Numbered from the stretch's first letter, positions 1-10,416 are shown. The stretch: DNA of 64,000 nucleotides from Muribaculaceae bacterium (GCA_029061225.1 JAIDSM010000141.1:1-64000), one strand, 5' to 3'. Numbers and translations are program-made. Notes: generated by a model from the letters alone, not told the origin.

Positions 1-72
1 GAATTGGTAGACGCGCTACTTTGAGGGGGTAGTGAGCTTTCGCTCGTGTGAGTTCGAGTCTCATTTCGGACA
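1..72 (+). tRNA. tRNA-Leu (anticodon GAG), 5' end outside window
   Basis: Anticodon arm CTACT-TTGAGGG-GGTAG, long variable arm, T arm GTGAGTTCGAGTCTCAT, acceptor 3' strand TTCGGAC-A. Confidence 0.85.
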
Positions 73-74
73 CA

Positions 75-107
75 AAAAAGGTCGCAGATTTCATCTGCGA
101 CCTTTTT
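75..107 (+). terminator. intrinsic terminator after tRNA-Leu
   Basis: aaaaaggtcgcagat-ttc-atctgcgaccttttt inverted repeat with T-tract. Confidence 0.85.
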
Positions 108-156
108 AAGTGATAAGCGCTGTGAGTCTGAGTGCTTCATACCTATATAATCAAAG

Positions 157-1776
157 TTATTTCTGTATTTCTTCGATCAGCGGCTCGTCGAGATGACGGG
201 TCTTGGAGGAGAAGTTCAGCCCGATGAGAAAGATGCGACGATGGTCCTTGGCGTATGAAAGAGCATACTGTTTCTCCTTGATCTGTGCCATCGCCTCCGC
301 AGCCGATCCGTCGAACTTCAGCTCTATTATGTAGATATAGCGCGATGTCTTCACCACTAAGTCTATGCGACCGTCAGACGTGCGAACCTCGGTCTCAGTC
401 TTCACTCCGATCAGTCTCAGAAGGATATAGATGGCGGTGTGGAGGTTGTTCTCGCTTTCCATCTTCATGTCATACGGAATACCCGCGAAGAAGATGTCAA
501 GATCCCTGACAAACCTTTCAGGCCGCCCGAGGAGAAGGCTGTTTACAATATTCCTTGCCACAGTCTCCGCATCGCCTCCTCTTTTCACCTTGACATAGTA
601 AGGCAGCAATTCCCTGTAGAGACTTTCGGCCACCTCCCTGTTCGGAACTCCCAAAGTATATAGCTCCGTCTCCCGGTCATAGTCCTTGATGGTAAGGTAG
701 CCCGTCTGGTACAGCATGGCAAGAGGAGAGGCGCTCTTGAGGTCGAAGCCCTGCAGAGTGGTCTCGTCGCACTGCGTGTTGAGGAGGCTCTCGATATCCT
801 CGTCAAATTGGTACATAGCCTCAGCTATCAGTGTCGGCTTACCGGTGCGCCCCCAATAATTGGATATTTCCCTTTTTGACAGACAGCTCAACACTGACCA
901 TGGGTTGTAGATGTCACTCCCCTTCTTTGCAAATCGGTAGCCGTCATAATTGCTCTTGAGTCTAAAACAGGCTTCATCGTATGTATAGCCATTCTCTTCA
1001 GCAAACATCTCTATACCCGGATTGAAGCTGTTACGCAGCTCCCGCTCTGTGATACCGCAGATGTCGGCGAACTCGGCCGAGAAGGTTATGTCCCGAAGGT
1101 TGTTCAGATCTGAGAATACGCTAAGCTTGCTGAAACGGCTCACTCCCGTCAGGAAGACAAGCTGGATATGCTCCGCCGAACTCTTGAAGTTGGAGTATAC
1201 GGAGGCAAGCTTCACTCGGTAATGCTCGAAGTTGTCGTCATCGTTGAGGTTACCCACAAGCGGCTTGTCGTATTCGTCCACAAGTATCACCACCTTGCGT
1301 CCTGTCTTCTCGTGGATGGTCTTGATGATGGTGCTGAATCTTTGGGAATGGTCGCGGTCCTTGACCTCTATATCATACTTTTCTTCCCAGTCCCTGAAGA
1401 TCCTGTCAAGCACGCCGTCAAGAAGTCCCGGTTCCTTGTATTTCTCTACGTTGAGGTCAAGTCGCAATACAGGATACGGCTGCCAGTCCCAATCAACCGT
1501 ATCAATATAGAGTCCTTTAAAAAGTTCACGCTCCCCTTTGTAGAAATACTCCAACGTCGACAGAAACAGGCTCTTCCCGAAACGACGCGGACGGGCCAAA
1601 AACCAGTACTGCGTCCCATTGTTTACTATTTTCTCCACAAAGCGGGTCTTGTCTACATACAGGCAATTATCCTCCCGGAGCACCCTGAAGTTCTGCTGGC
1701 CTATCGGATATCTGCGCGATTCATTCATAATTTCCTTCTTTTCCGCAAATTTAACACAAATTTCCGACTCCTGCAA
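157..1776 (-). CDS. DUF1703-type protein: AAA-ATPase-like domain plus C-terminal PD-(D/E)XK nuclease-like domain
   Basis: YPIGQQNFRVLREDNCLYVDKT, ARPRRFGKSLFLSTL, VDEYDKPL, GRIDLVV..YIIELKFD; true start probably MNESRRYPIG. Confidence 0.9.
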   Translation of the reverse strand: MQESEICVKFAEKKEIMNESRRYPIGQQNFRVLREDNCLYVDKTRFVEKIVNNGTQYWFLARPRRFGKSLFLSTLEYFYKGERELFKGLYIDTVDWDWQPYPVLRLDLNVEKYKEPGLLDGVLDRIFRDWEEKYDIEVKDRDHSQRFSTIIKTIHEKTGRKVVILVDEYDKPLVGNLNDDDNFEHYRVKLASVYSNFKSSAEHIQLVFLTGVSRFSKLSVFSDLNNLRDITFSAEFADICGITERELRNSFNPGIEMFAEENGYTYDEACFRLKSNYDGYRFAKKGSDIYNPWSVLSCLSKREISNYWGRTGKPTLIAEAMYQFDEDIESLLNTQCDETTLQGFDLKSASPLAMLYQTGYLTIKDYDRETELYTLGVPNREVAESLYRELLPYYVKVKRGGDAETVARNIVNSLLLGRPERFVRDLDIFFAGIPYDMKMESENNLHTAIYILLRLIGVKTETEVRTSDGRIDLVVKTSRYIYIIELKFDGSAAEAMAQIKEKQYALSYAKDHRRIFLIGLNFSSKTRHLDEPLIEEIQK

Positions 1777-1869
1777 ATTAATTACTTATATATACTAAAA
1801 TCCAAGCATTTATCGTTTATATATCACATATGCTTTTTAATCTCACACATTAAAAATTCATCAGTCGCC

Positions 1870-2532
1870 ATGAAAGTACTAAGAATTACTCTGATCTTAT
1901 TGGTAATCGTCTGCCAGCAGTTTGCCAGCAGTGAGGCCATAGCCTCTCAGTCCGAATCTCACCGGATACAGCACATCGAACGCTCTGACAATAATGACGG
2001 CCAGAAACCGGTTATAGATTCCATTTCAGAGTTGACATATCATATAGACGAGTATGTATTTACGCTCGAATTCAGGGTATATTTTCATGGAACTGACAGA
2101 ATACACGTTGAATTGGAAGAAGATAGCAGCACCTCACTCCGGGACTATAATTTTGAAGGGATTTCTTTTGATGACATATACATGGCTCATGTAAAAACAG
2201 GAAGAATGACAAGGTTAGGCTACTGCTGGGTGACGGTTGTGGCATCAAACAAATACGGAACCACCAAGCATACCATTGAGATTCCTCCCCATTTCACAGA
2301 AGATGCAGTTGAAGAGGTTGCGGAGCAGGATCTATCCATTGAAGTTAACGGATCTACCGTCCTTATAAAGTGCGGTTCAGAACTAAACGTCTCGGTTGCT
2401 TCCCTTGACGGAAAGATTATCTACAACGAAAAAATCACCAGAGATTCAGAAATTTCCTTGAAGCCGGGTATCTATATATTGAACTGCAACAGCCAAAACT
2501 CATCTTACACAAAGAAGATTTTGATACGATAA
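1870..2532 (+). CDS. secreted protein with T9SS-like C-terminal tail
   Basis: Signal peptide MKVLRITLILLVIVCQQFASS; C-term VASLDGKIIYNEKI...LKPGIYILNCNSQNSSYTKKILIR; start chosen inside longer ORF 1168..2532. Confidence 0.65.
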   Translation: MKVLRITLILLVIVCQQFASSEAIASQSESHRIQHIERSDNNDGQKPVIDSISELTYHIDEYVFTLEFRVYFHGTDRIHVELEEDSSTSLRDYNFEGISFDDIYMAHVKTGRMTRLGYCWVTVVASNKYGTTKHTIEIPPHFTEDAVEEVAEQDLSIEVNGSTVLIKCGSELNVSVASLDGKIIYNEKITRDSEISLKPGIYILNCNSQNSSYTKKILIR

Positions 2533-2683
2533 ATGTACACTAACCATACTTAAATTGTCGTTAGATAAATACCACATTCTTGCATAAATTAGTAAACTAT
2601 GTTTATTCAAATGTAAAATCTGTTACCGATTATTAATAGCTATGGGAATACGTTTTATGTTTCTTTTTAAGCATCTGGCATAT

Positions 2684-2757
2684 CAGCTCGGAGAGCTGTA
2701 ATTGTGGAGAAACCTCAGGCTTCAGCCTGAGGAAATCCGAAAAGGCTCAGTAGCCTT
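2684..2757. repeat. cluster of three short perfect hairpins
   Basis: cagctc-gga-gagctg, cctcaggct-tc-agcctgagg, aaggct-cagt-agcctt in succession in an intergenic region. Confidence 0.6.
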
Positions 2758-2873
2758 GGAGAGAAGCTTTATGATATAGTCATGATTTTTTGCATATAAA
2801 ACTGAACACCCTAATTATTAACAGACAGGCAAGGGAAAAAATGGAAAACTAAAGGACTTAATGCCATACCAAA

Positions 2874-3857
2874 ATGAATGCTAGATTTATAATTCTTTCG
2901 ATTATATTGGCTTGTTTCTCAATACAAGGCAAAGCGACGAATCTGATCTCAAGCAAGATTGAGCAGAGCGGAGTATGGAAAGACAACCTCAGTCCCATTT
3001 TAGGATATGATCCAATCAAAGTCGTTTTAAACGACCCAAAGATCAAAGGAGAATGGGACCTTGAAATGCTTGATAAATGGGATCACTACAAGAATATTCC
3101 GGGTGTACAGACGTTTGACGGTTACTGTCTCATTACTCCTGAGATTCTAAAGAACTGCTGGTGGCAAGATATTGCAATGGAGTATGACGAGTGTCTTAAC
3201 AGGGATTTATTCATTCTCAGGCTATCCTTTACCGATGAAGCCGGAAATACAGAATCCATTATACTCAAATGGGGACTCATCCCAACACGTCCGATAGTCA
3301 GTGATGTGAAATTCACATATAAATATAACTGGGAATGGGATGATATATGGCCTAACGGACATTTCATCTTTAAAGTTGAATCGCAAGATGCAGAGAGATT
3401 GGAGTACAATGTGACAAATAGCTTCCAATTCGGTCCTCCATTCTTTTTTGCATATTATTATGAAATAGAATCCCAATCTCCAGCAATTGTGGATTATGAT
3501 GCGGACTGGGGTGAATTCATACAGGTCGGAGCAGGCAATAAATATGGCTTTTCCCATAGTGAAATAATATGTACTACCGATTACATCACCGATCCTGAGA
3601 TTTTAAACAGAATTCAGGAAATTGCAGCCGTAGAGAATCTGGAAGGGGACACTGAAGACCCCATACTCAATATTAACAACGAAACAATAACATTTAGTAT
3701 TCCGATTAACATAACGATATATGACATTTCGGGCAAGCAAATCTTTTTCGAAAAAAGCACGAAAGAAGTTTCGACAAGCTCTTTTTCATCCGGAATATAT
3801 TTGGTTTCTTATAGAAATGCAGAAACAACCTTCACTCTCAAATATCTAAAAAAATGA
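2874..3857 (+). CDS. secreted protein with T9SS-like C-terminal tail
   Basis: Signal peptide; C-term ITIYDISGKQIFFEKST..SFSSGIYLVSYRNAETTFTLKYLKK. Confidence 0.75.
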   Translation: MNARFIILSIILACFSIQGKATNLISSKIEQSGVWKDNLSPILGYDPIKVVLNDPKIKGEWDLEMLDKWDHYKNIPGVQTFDGYCLITPEILKNCWWQDIAMEYDECLNRDLFILRLSFTDEAGNTESIILKWGLIPTRPIVSDVKFTYKYNWEWDDIWPNGHFIFKVESQDAERLEYNVTNSFQFGPPFFFAYYYEIESQSPAIVDYDADWGEFIQVGAGNKYGFSHSEIICTTDYITDPEILNRIQEIAAVENLEGDTEDPILNINNETITFSIPINITIYDISGKQIFFEKSTKEVSTSSFSSGIYLVSYRNAETTFTLKYLKK

Positions 3858-3896
3858 TCAGCCTCTGCCACTTGACTTCCAACTCACGCAGTCTTA

Positions 3897-3950
3897 AGTC
3901 TTAAGACTCAACACAAACCTTAAGACTTAAGACTCAGGACTTTAGACTTA
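3897..3950. repeat. short imperfect tandem/palindromic repeat of cttaagactta type
   Basis: cttaagtcttaagactcaacacaaaccttaagacttaagactcaggactttagactta. Confidence 0.6.
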
Positions 3951-3958
3951 ATGACGTG

Positions 3959-4219
3959 TTACTGATACTGATAAGTAGCGGCCAATTCGTCGAGAGACTC
4001 CGGATCGATCTCCCACTTGCCGGGATCATCTACCGACATTGAAAGGAGGTCCATTACTTCCCAGTAGTCCTTTTCTGATTGCTCCACATCCGCGTCATCC
4101 TCGTCATAGAGACGGCAGTCAAGCGTCTTAGGATCTACTTCTATCATCACATGGTCGCTCCAGGCTTCAGGAGCGTCAAGGTACTCTTCAAGGAGAGCCT
4201 TTACTTCTTCTTTTATCAT
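3959..4219 (-). CDS. small acidic hypothetical protein
   Basis: Intact 86-aa ORF; no domain recognised. Confidence 0.65.
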   Translation of the reverse strand: MIKEEVKALLEEYLDAPEAWSDHVMIEVDPKTLDCRLYDEDDADVEQSEKDYWEVMDLLSMSVDDPGKWEIDPESLDELAATYQYQ

Positions 4220-4341
4220 TTGGTATAATTGTTTAACTGTTCAATGTTTTCTACGCACCTTACCCCTTTGCGGTCGCAGCGGGAGAATAGTTACTGCAAA
4301 ATTAATAAATTACTCTTAAAAAACAAATAGCCGGACAAATA

Positions 4342-4373
4342 TTTGTCCATATGCGATTTTTTTTGTATCTTTG
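4342..4373 (+). promoter_or_regulatory. Bacteroidetes-type promoter for thrS operon
   Basis: TTTG about 20 bp upstream of TATCTTTG. Confidence 0.6.
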
Positions 4374-4471
4374 CGCGTTAAATCATGCCCGAATGTGGAC
4401 CATTGCCGCTTTTGGACCTCATAAGCACATGATTGACAAAACATTAAATCAACAAACAGGACTATATCAAT

Positions 4472-6415
4472 ATGATCAACATAACCTTTCCCGACGGATC
4501 AAAAAGGGAGTTTGAAGCAGGCGTGACGCCGTTTCAGATAGCCGAGAGCATCAGTCCCCGCTTCGCAGCAGACGTGCTCGCAGCAAAAGTCAACGGTCAG
4601 GATTGGGACATCTCCCGTCCCGTAAATGAAGACGCATCTATAGAGCTCTTCAAATGGGATGACGCCGAGGGCAAACACGCTTTCTGGCACTCTTCAGCCC
4701 ACCTCCTCGCTGAAGCACTTCAGGAACTGTATCCCGGTGTGAAGTTCGGTATTGGACCGGCTATCGAAAACGGTTTCTACTATGATATCGACCCGGGAGA
4801 GCACAAGATCACTTCCGAGGATTTCCCGAAGATCGAGAAGAAGATGCAGGAGCTCGTGGCTCGCAAGGAAGCGATCGTACGCAAGGACATCTCTAAGGCT
4901 GACGCGCTGAAGATGTTTGGCGACAGAAATGAGACCTACAAGTGCGAGCTCATCAGCGAACTCGAGGACGGCCATATCACCACTTACACACAGGGTGACT
5001 TCACCGACCTCTGCCGTGGTCCGCATATCCCCACCACTGCACCCATCAAGGCCGTGAAGATACTTTCACTCGCCGGAGCATACTGGAGAGGCGACGAGAA
5101 GCGCCAGCAGCTCGTGCGCGTCTACGGCATCTCCTTCCCGAAGAAGAAGATGCTCGATGAGTATCTGACCCTGCTTGAGGAGGCCAAGAAACGCGACCAC
5201 CGCAAGCTCGGCAAGGAAATGGAACTATTCGCCTTCTCTCCGCGTGTAGGCCAGGGTCTCCCTCTCTGGCTCCCGAAAGGAGCCGCACTGCGCGACCGCC
5301 TCGAGCAGTTCCTCCGCAAGATTCAGAAGGAATACGGTTATCTGCAGGTGATCACCCCGCATATCGGCAACAAGGCCCTATACGTGACCTCCGGCCACTG
5401 GGCTAAATACGGTAAGGATTCCTTCCAGCCTATCCACACTCCTGAAGAGGGCGAGGAATATATGCTCAAGCCTATGAACTGCCCTCACCACTGCGAGATA
5501 TATCAGGCAGCTCCCCGCAGCTACCGCGACCTTCCGATGCGCCTGGCTGAGTTCGGTACCGTTTACCGCTACGAACAGAGCGGCGAGCTTCACGGTCTGA
5601 CCCGTGTGCGCGGTTTTACGCAGGATGACGCCCACATCTTCTGCGCTCCCGAGCAGATCAAGGGCGAGTTCCTAAAGGTGATGGACATCATCCTCTATAT
5701 CTTCAAGGCTCTTGATTTCCAGAACTTCGAGGCTCAGATTTCACTCCGCGACCCTAACAACAAGGAGAAATATATAGGGTCTGACGAGAACTGGCATCTT
5801 GCCGAGAACGCCATCATCGAGGCTTGCGCCGAGAAGGGACTGAAGGCCAAGCAGGTGGAAGGAGAGGCCGCTTTCTACGGCCCGAAACTTGACTTCATGG
5901 TGAAGGACGCTATCGGTCGCCGCTGGCAGCTCGGTACTATCCAGGTCGACTACAACCTGCCCGAACGTTTCGGCCTTGAATATACAGGAGCTGACAACCA
6001 AAAGCACCGTCCCGTGATGATCCACCGTGCTCCATTCGGCTCTATGGAACGCTTCGTGGCTGTGCTTCTCGAGCACACCGCAGGCAAGCTTCCCATCTGG
6101 CTCATTCCCGATCAGTGTGTAGTGCTCCCGATCTCCGAGAAGTTTAACGACTACGCACGCAAGGTTGTCAAGCAACTCGATAAGGAAGGCGTACGCGCCA
6201 TTATCGACGACCGTAACGAGAAGATCGGTAAGAAGATCCGCGACAACGAGCTTAAGAAGATACCTTACCTCCTCATCGTGGGCGAGAAAGAAGCGGCTGA
6301 TGATGCCGTGGCCGTGCGCAAGCAGGGAGAAGGCGACAAGGGCGTGATGGGGATCGCGGAATTCGCTGCCCTGATCAATAAAGAAGTAGCAGACGCCACT
6401 CACAGGGATGAGTGA
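4472..6415 (+). CDS. thrS: threonine--tRNA ligase
   Basis: TGS-domain start, [21 protein letters not shown], anticodon-binding C-terminus. Confidence 0.97.
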   Translation: MINITFPDGSKREFEAGVTPFQIAESISPRFAADVLAAKVNGQDWDISRPVNEDASIELFKWDDAEGKHAFWHSSAHLLAEALQELYPGVKFGIGPAIENGFYYDIDPGEHKITSEDFPKIEKKMQELVARKEAIVRKDISKADALKMFGDRNETYKCELISELEDGHITTYTQGDFTDLCRGPHIPTTAPIKAVKILSLAGAYWRGDEKRQQLVRVYGISFPKKKMLDEYLTLLEEAKKRDHRKLGKEMELFAFSPRVGQGLPLWLPKGAALRDRLEQFLRKIQKEYGYLQVITPHIGNKALYVTSGHWAKYGKDSFQPIHTPEEGEEYMLKPMNCPHHCEIYQAAPRSYRDLPMRLAEFGTVYRYEQSGELHGLTRVRGFTQDDAHIFCAPEQIKGEFLKVMDIILYIFKALDFQNFEAQISLRDPNNKEKYIGSDENWHLAENAIIEACAEKGLKAKQVEGEAAFYGPKLDFMVKDAIGRRWQLGTIQVDYNLPERFGLEYTGADNQKHRPVMIHRAPFGSMERFVAVLLEHTAGKLPIWLIPDQCVVLPISEKFNDYARKVVKQLDKEGVRAIIDDRNEKIGKKIRDNELKKIPYLLIVGEKEAADDAVAVRKQGEGDKGVMGIAEFAALINKEVADATHRDE

Positions 6416-6463
6416 GGGTCTTAATGAATAAAAAATAAGTTAAACCAACACCAACACCACACT

Positions 6464-7171
6464 TTGGAGAAAAAACCCCAATTCAGCGGACCACGCCCCC
6501 CTATGGGAGCCAATCGTCCGAGACCGGGACAGCGACCCGCACCCGGCGACAGAAACAGCAACGGCAAGGACCAGCACGTGATCAATGAAAGGATCCGCGC
6601 ACGCGAGGTGCGTCTGGTCGGAGACAATGTCGAGCCCGGCATCTATCCTATCGAGAAAGCGCGCCGTATTGCCGAGGAACTGGAGCTCGACCTCGTCGAG
6701 ATTACAGCTCAGGCTGATCCTCCGGTATGCCGAATCATCGACTACCAGAAATTCCTCTATCAGCAGAAGAAGCGTCAGAAGGAGCAGAAGCAGAAGGCTG
6801 CGAAAGTAGTGGTGAAGGAAATTCGTTTCGGACCCCAGACCGACGACCATGACTACAACTTCAAGCTCAAGCACGCGATCGGTTTCCTCAAGGAAGGCTC
6901 AAAGGTGAAGGCCTATGTCTTCTTCCGCGGTCGTTCGATCCTCTTCAAGGAGCAGGGAGAAGTGCTTCTCCTCCGTTTCGCCAACGACCTCGAGGAGTAT
7001 GGACGTCTGGAGTCGATGCCGGTGCTCGAAGGAAAGCGCATGACAATAATGATGGCGCCCCTGAAGGCCGGCGCGAAAAAAGCAGCTCCCAAGCAGGAGG
7101 CTCCAAAGAGCATGGCTCCCAAACCGGAACCAAAGGATGAAGAGACTGCCAAAACAGACTCTGAAGACTGA
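6464..7171 (+). CDS. infC: translation initiation factor IF-3 with C-terminal extension
   Basis: [45 protein letters not shown]; apparent TTG start. Confidence 0.95.
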   Translation: MEKKPQFSGPRPPMGANRPRPGQRPAPGDRNSNGKDQHVINERIRAREVRLVGDNVEPGIYPIEKARRIAEELELDLVEITAQADPPVCRIIDYQKFLYQQKKRQKEQKQKAAKVVVKEIRFGPQTDDHDYNFKLKHAIGFLKEGSKVKAYVFFRGRSILFKEQGEVLLLRFANDLEEYGRLESMPVLEGKRMTIMMAPLKAGAKKAAPKQEAPKSMAPKPEPKDEETAKTDSED

Positions 7172-7210
7172 AGACTGAAACAATGTTCGGAAGAACCATT
7201 TAATAATTAG

Positions 7211-7262
7211 AGACCGTAGGCACACTACTATCCCGTATGGGATGGAGTGCTGCCGAGGTAAA
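7211..7262 (+). promoter_or_regulatory. conspicuous hairpin between infC and rpmI (candidate r-protein leader)
   Basis: ggca-cact-act-atccc-gtat-gggat-gg-agtg-c-tgcc. Confidence 0.4.
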
Positions 7263-7289
7263 AACAAACAACTAAAAATTTTAAACAAA

Positions 7290-7487
7290 ATGCCAAAGGT
7301 AAAGACCAACTGCGCGGCGAAGAAGCGTTTCGCGCTCACCGGCACAGGAAAGATCAAAAGAAAACACGCTTACCACAGCCACATTCTGACTAAGAAGAGC
7401 ACTAAGCGTAAGAGAAACCTCGACCACACCGCACTCGTTGACAGCGCCAACATGCGTCAGGTGAAGTCTCTTCTCAATCTCCGCTAA
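7290..7487 (+). CDS. rpmI: 50S ribosomal protein L35
   Basis: [31 protein letters not shown]; between infC and rplT. Confidence 0.95.
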   Translation: MPKVKTNCAAKKRFALTGTGKIKRKHAYHSHILTKKSTKRKRNLDHTALVDSANMRQVKSLLNLR

Positions 7488-7613
7488 TCCTGACTATCGG
7501 ATAAGAGGAGATAAGTCTTTCCCAAACCGGGAGAACAACAAACATTTTTTACAAACCGAATGCACAGCTTCAAAGAGCAAACGAGCCGCTGACATTCAAA
7601 AAACAACAAAAAA

Positions 7614-7958
7614 ATGCCAAGATCAGTAAATCACGTTGCCTCAAGAGCAAAACGCAAGAAAATCCTTAAACTCACCCGTGGCTACTACGGCAGCCGCCGT
7701 AATGTGTGGACCGTAGCTAAGAACACATGGGAGAAGGGTCTCACCTACGCCTACCGCGACCGCAAGCAGAAAAAGCGCGATTTCCGTGCCCTCTGGATCC
7801 AGCGTATCAACGCTGCAGCACGTCTCGAGGGTCTGTCTTACAGCCAGCTGATGGGCCTTATCCACAAGGCTGGTGTGGAAATCAACCGCAAGGTTCTCGC
7901 TGACCTCGCCATGAACAATCCCGTAGCGTTCAAGGCTATCTGCGAAAAGGTTCGTTAA
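7614..7958 (+). CDS. rplT: 50S ribosomal protein L20
   Basis: [29 protein letters not shown]. Confidence 0.97.
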   Translation: MPRSVNHVASRAKRKKILKLTRGYYGSRRNVWTVAKNTWEKGLTYAYRDRKQKKRDFRALWIQRINAAARLEGLSYSQLMGLIHKAGVEINRKVLADLAMNNPVAFKAICEKVR

Positions 7959-8007
7959 TATCCACTGCGAATCTTACTGCCGCTTGCACAGCGGCATCTC
8001 CGAACTA

Positions 8008-8044
8008 AAGAGACCGTTCGCCTTCCGGCGTCGGTCTCTTTCTT
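8008..8044 (+). terminator. terminator after rplT
   Basis: aaagagacc-g..c-ggtctcttt stem-loop followed by Ts. Confidence 0.75.
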
Positions 8045-8069
8045 TAAACATATACAAAACCACAATCGT

Positions 8070-8711
8070 ATGAAGGAAATAATACCCCTGGAAAGCTTTC
8101 ATAGAAAAGAGAGCGTCAAGTTCTTTAAGGATTTCGTTAATCCAAACGTCAGCGTGACGTGCATGGTAGATGCATCCGAATGTTATCGGCATGCTAAAGC
8201 GTCTGGAGAGAAATTCTTCTACAATTATCTTTATGCGATTCTCAGAGCCGTAAATGAAATCAAGGAACTGCACTACCGTTTCACGTCTGTAGGCGACATC
8301 GCATACTATGCCAGGATCGATGTATTGTCACCAATCAGACTTACCGGTCATGACTCATTCACGACCCTACGGTTTCCCTATACATCCGATAGAAAGGAAT
8401 TCATAGAATCCGTAGGAAGAATTATAGAGAATGCAGGCAACCTGTCCAGTTTCGGTGAAGAAGAAGGTCTTGAGGAATACGATGTAGTATTGGTCAGCGC
8501 TATACCAGACCTTCCTTTCACATCGATTTCATACACCCAGAAGCACCGGCATGGCAATGACTTCCCACTGATAAACGTAGGCAAGATGGAAGCCGACGGT
8601 AAAATGCCCATAGCCATCTGCGTCAACCACGCATTCGTCGACGGCCAACACCTCTCCCACTTCTACAATCTCCTCCAGAAATACCTAAATACATATGATC
8701 TCCGAATATAA
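8070..8711 (+). CDS. chloramphenicol acetyltransferase-like (CAT superfamily) protein
   Basis: FYNYLYAILRAVNEI..LHYRF, F-HxxxDG-type motif NHAFVDGQHLSHFYNLLQKYL; size 213 aa. Confidence 0.85.
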   Translation: MKEIIPLESFHRKESVKFFKDFVNPNVSVTCMVDASECYRHAKASGEKFFYNYLYAILRAVNEIKELHYRFTSVGDIAYYARIDVLSPIRLTGHDSFTTLRFPYTSDRKEFIESVGRIIENAGNLSSFGEEEGLEEYDVVLVSAIPDLPFTSISYTQKHRHGNDFPLINVGKMEADGKMPIAICVNHAFVDGQHLSHFYNLLQKYLNTYDLRI

Positions 8712-8716
8712 TACAA

Positions 8717-9151
8717 TTAAGACTTAACGAAATCTGAAGGTGTACGCTGCTCTGTCATCGATATAATTGCTTCTATACGTTCAATATAATCTTCAACGGG
8801 CATATACATAGGTTTGACGTCTGATTCTTTCCAATCAAACAAATCTTCATAGTCTCCAGTCTGTCTCATGGTAAATAATCTTCCTAATAATTGGGAATCT
8901 TCAGATTTCAAAATACCTTGTCTGACAAAAGAAAGTCCTATCATACGAACGATACCCTTATGGGATGACGCTTCTATACCATTATGAATCAGAAGTGCTG
9001 CACTTGCGTAGTATGCCGCATAGTACAACCGATTGGCTGCAAGATTCCAATACCCAAGATTACCTATATCCGTAGCCTCTTTTAATGTTTGTCTTGCTCT
9101 TTCTAATCTATAAAATACTATATCGTTTCTTTCCTGTGATTTTAAGGTCAT
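8717..9151 (-). CDS. HEPN domain protein
   Basis: YRLERARQTLKEATDIGNLGYWNLAANRLYYAAYYASAALLIHNGIEASSHKGI, HEPN-type (PF05168-like) pattern. Confidence 0.85.
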   Translation of the reverse strand: MTLKSQERNDIVFYRLERARQTLKEATDIGNLGYWNLAANRLYYAAYYASAALLIHNGIEASSHKGIVRMIGLSFVRQGILKSEDSQLLGRLFTMRQTGDYEDLFDWKESDVKPMYMPVEDYIERIEAIISMTEQRTPSDFVKS

Positions 9152-9157
9152 GGAGCA

Positions 9158-9496
9158 TTAGTTTTGAAATATTACAACCTTATCTTTCTCCACATTTTTA
9201 TAAAAAGGCAAGAAACTCCTTTTCAACCACCCTGCAAATGAATATAACCGTGGATTTACCATTTCATCATAAAGCATACCAATAGCGGCAAAAGGCCATG
9301 CATAGACATCCCATTCAGACCATGGCACTCTTTCTTCTCCGGGAATCAGAATCTGTAGATCCCAATCAGAATCTTCGTGAGCATCACCTCTTGCCCGTGA
9401 TCCATACAAAGCTACTTGAGATCCTTTTGGAAGAATCTCAGCCGCCTTATTTTGTAGGGCTTGGACAAGCACTGTATATTTCTCCTCTTGCGACAT
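9158..9496 (-). CDS. MNT-type nucleotidyltransferase domain protein
   Basis: VALYGSRARGDAHEDSDWDLQIL; immediately upstream of the HEPN gene. Confidence 0.88.
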   Translation of the reverse strand: MSQEEKYTVLVQALQNKAAEILPKGSQVALYGSRARGDAHEDSDWDLQILIPGEERVPWSEWDVYAWPFAAIGMLYDEMVNPRLYSFAGWLKRSFLPFYKNVEKDKVVIFQN

Positions 9497-9606
9497 AGGT
9501 TTTCTATTTTATTTTATCATACACTGTTTAGCCACTCTTTACTATTATGACAAATATTTAAAGCTTATTGTTTTTGGATATCCATTAGATGCAGTATTAA
9601 TTTCTC

Positions 9607-10416
9607 TCAAACCACATGTAATTGACAGATTTTCTTAATCCATCCTATAGCTTCTTCTGTACATTCCCAGATCATCTCTTGTCCTATAGTTGCGGATTGG
9701 AAATATTCTTTATTTTCCGGTTGCTTAGGAGAATGACCAATCTTAATTTCTTTAAAGAAATCAGGTAACTTCCACTTTGACCGAGTCATTCCCGAAGCGG
9801 TAAGTATAAGTTCCGGAGAGAATTTCAACATAGAAGCTCCGGGAGCAACCGGTAAAAAATCAAGATGCTCGGTAGGCAAAAATATTGCATCGCTCCGGCT
9901 CCCTTCTTTAATTCTACCGACGTGAGGATGTTCCATTAGCCAATCAGGAATATCATTATCGCCTGATAAGATGCTACCTACCTGCATGTACCCATATATG
10001 AGCTGAATATCGGGAGCGTTTCGTTTATATCTTAACTTTCCAGTCACATATTCTGTCTCACGAAACCAACCGAAAAACAAGAATAAATCTCCTTCTCCAA
10101 AATCATTGTTTCTTAATTCTGACAATGATTGATCAGCCTGTCCAAACGCAGGCTTCCAACCCTCTTTCCTATATTTCACTTCCATTATAAGATCCGGATC
10201 AAGATGACAGCCGCCATCTCTTTTGAGTTGCGTCCGAGGTCTTAATTCTGATATAATATCAAAAAAAGAACGATGATCAATGACAAGAGAGTTATAACGA
10301 TCCTTTCCTGTGCTGTCAGGTATAGGAAACGGAAGTAATGTGCCGTCCGGCAGAATGGCATTCGGCTGCCCTCCGTTCTTAGAATCAAACCCTTTTCTAC
10401 TGAAACTTACTTTCAT
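9607..10416 (-). CDS. Nmad3-like (nucleotide modification associated domain 3) protein
   Basis: MKVSFSRKGFDSKNGGQPNAILPDGTLLPFPIPDS...YGYMQVG; start chosen at the ATGA overlap inside ORF 9607..10425. Confidence 0.7.
   Translation of the reverse strand: MKVSFSRKGFDSKNGGQPNAILPDGTLLPFPIPDSTGKDRYNSLVIDHRSFFDIISELRPRTQLKRDGGCHLDPDLIMEVKYRKEGWKPAFGQADQSLSELRNNDFGEGDLFLFFGWFRETEYVTGKLRYKRNAPDIQLIYGYMQVGSILSGDNDIPDWLMEHPHVGRIKEGSRSDAIFLPTEHLDFLPVAPGASMLKFSPELILTASGMTRSKWKLPDFFKEIKIGHSPKQPENKEYFQSATIGQEMIWECTEEAIGWIKKICQLHVV

Noticed and set aside
1168-1869. N-terminal part of ORF 1168..2532
   Set aside because: Antisense to the DUF1703 gene; a normal signal-peptide start exists at 1870.
5741-6403. 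220-aa minus ORF opposite thrS
   Set aside because: Antisense shadow ORF of a well-conserved gene.
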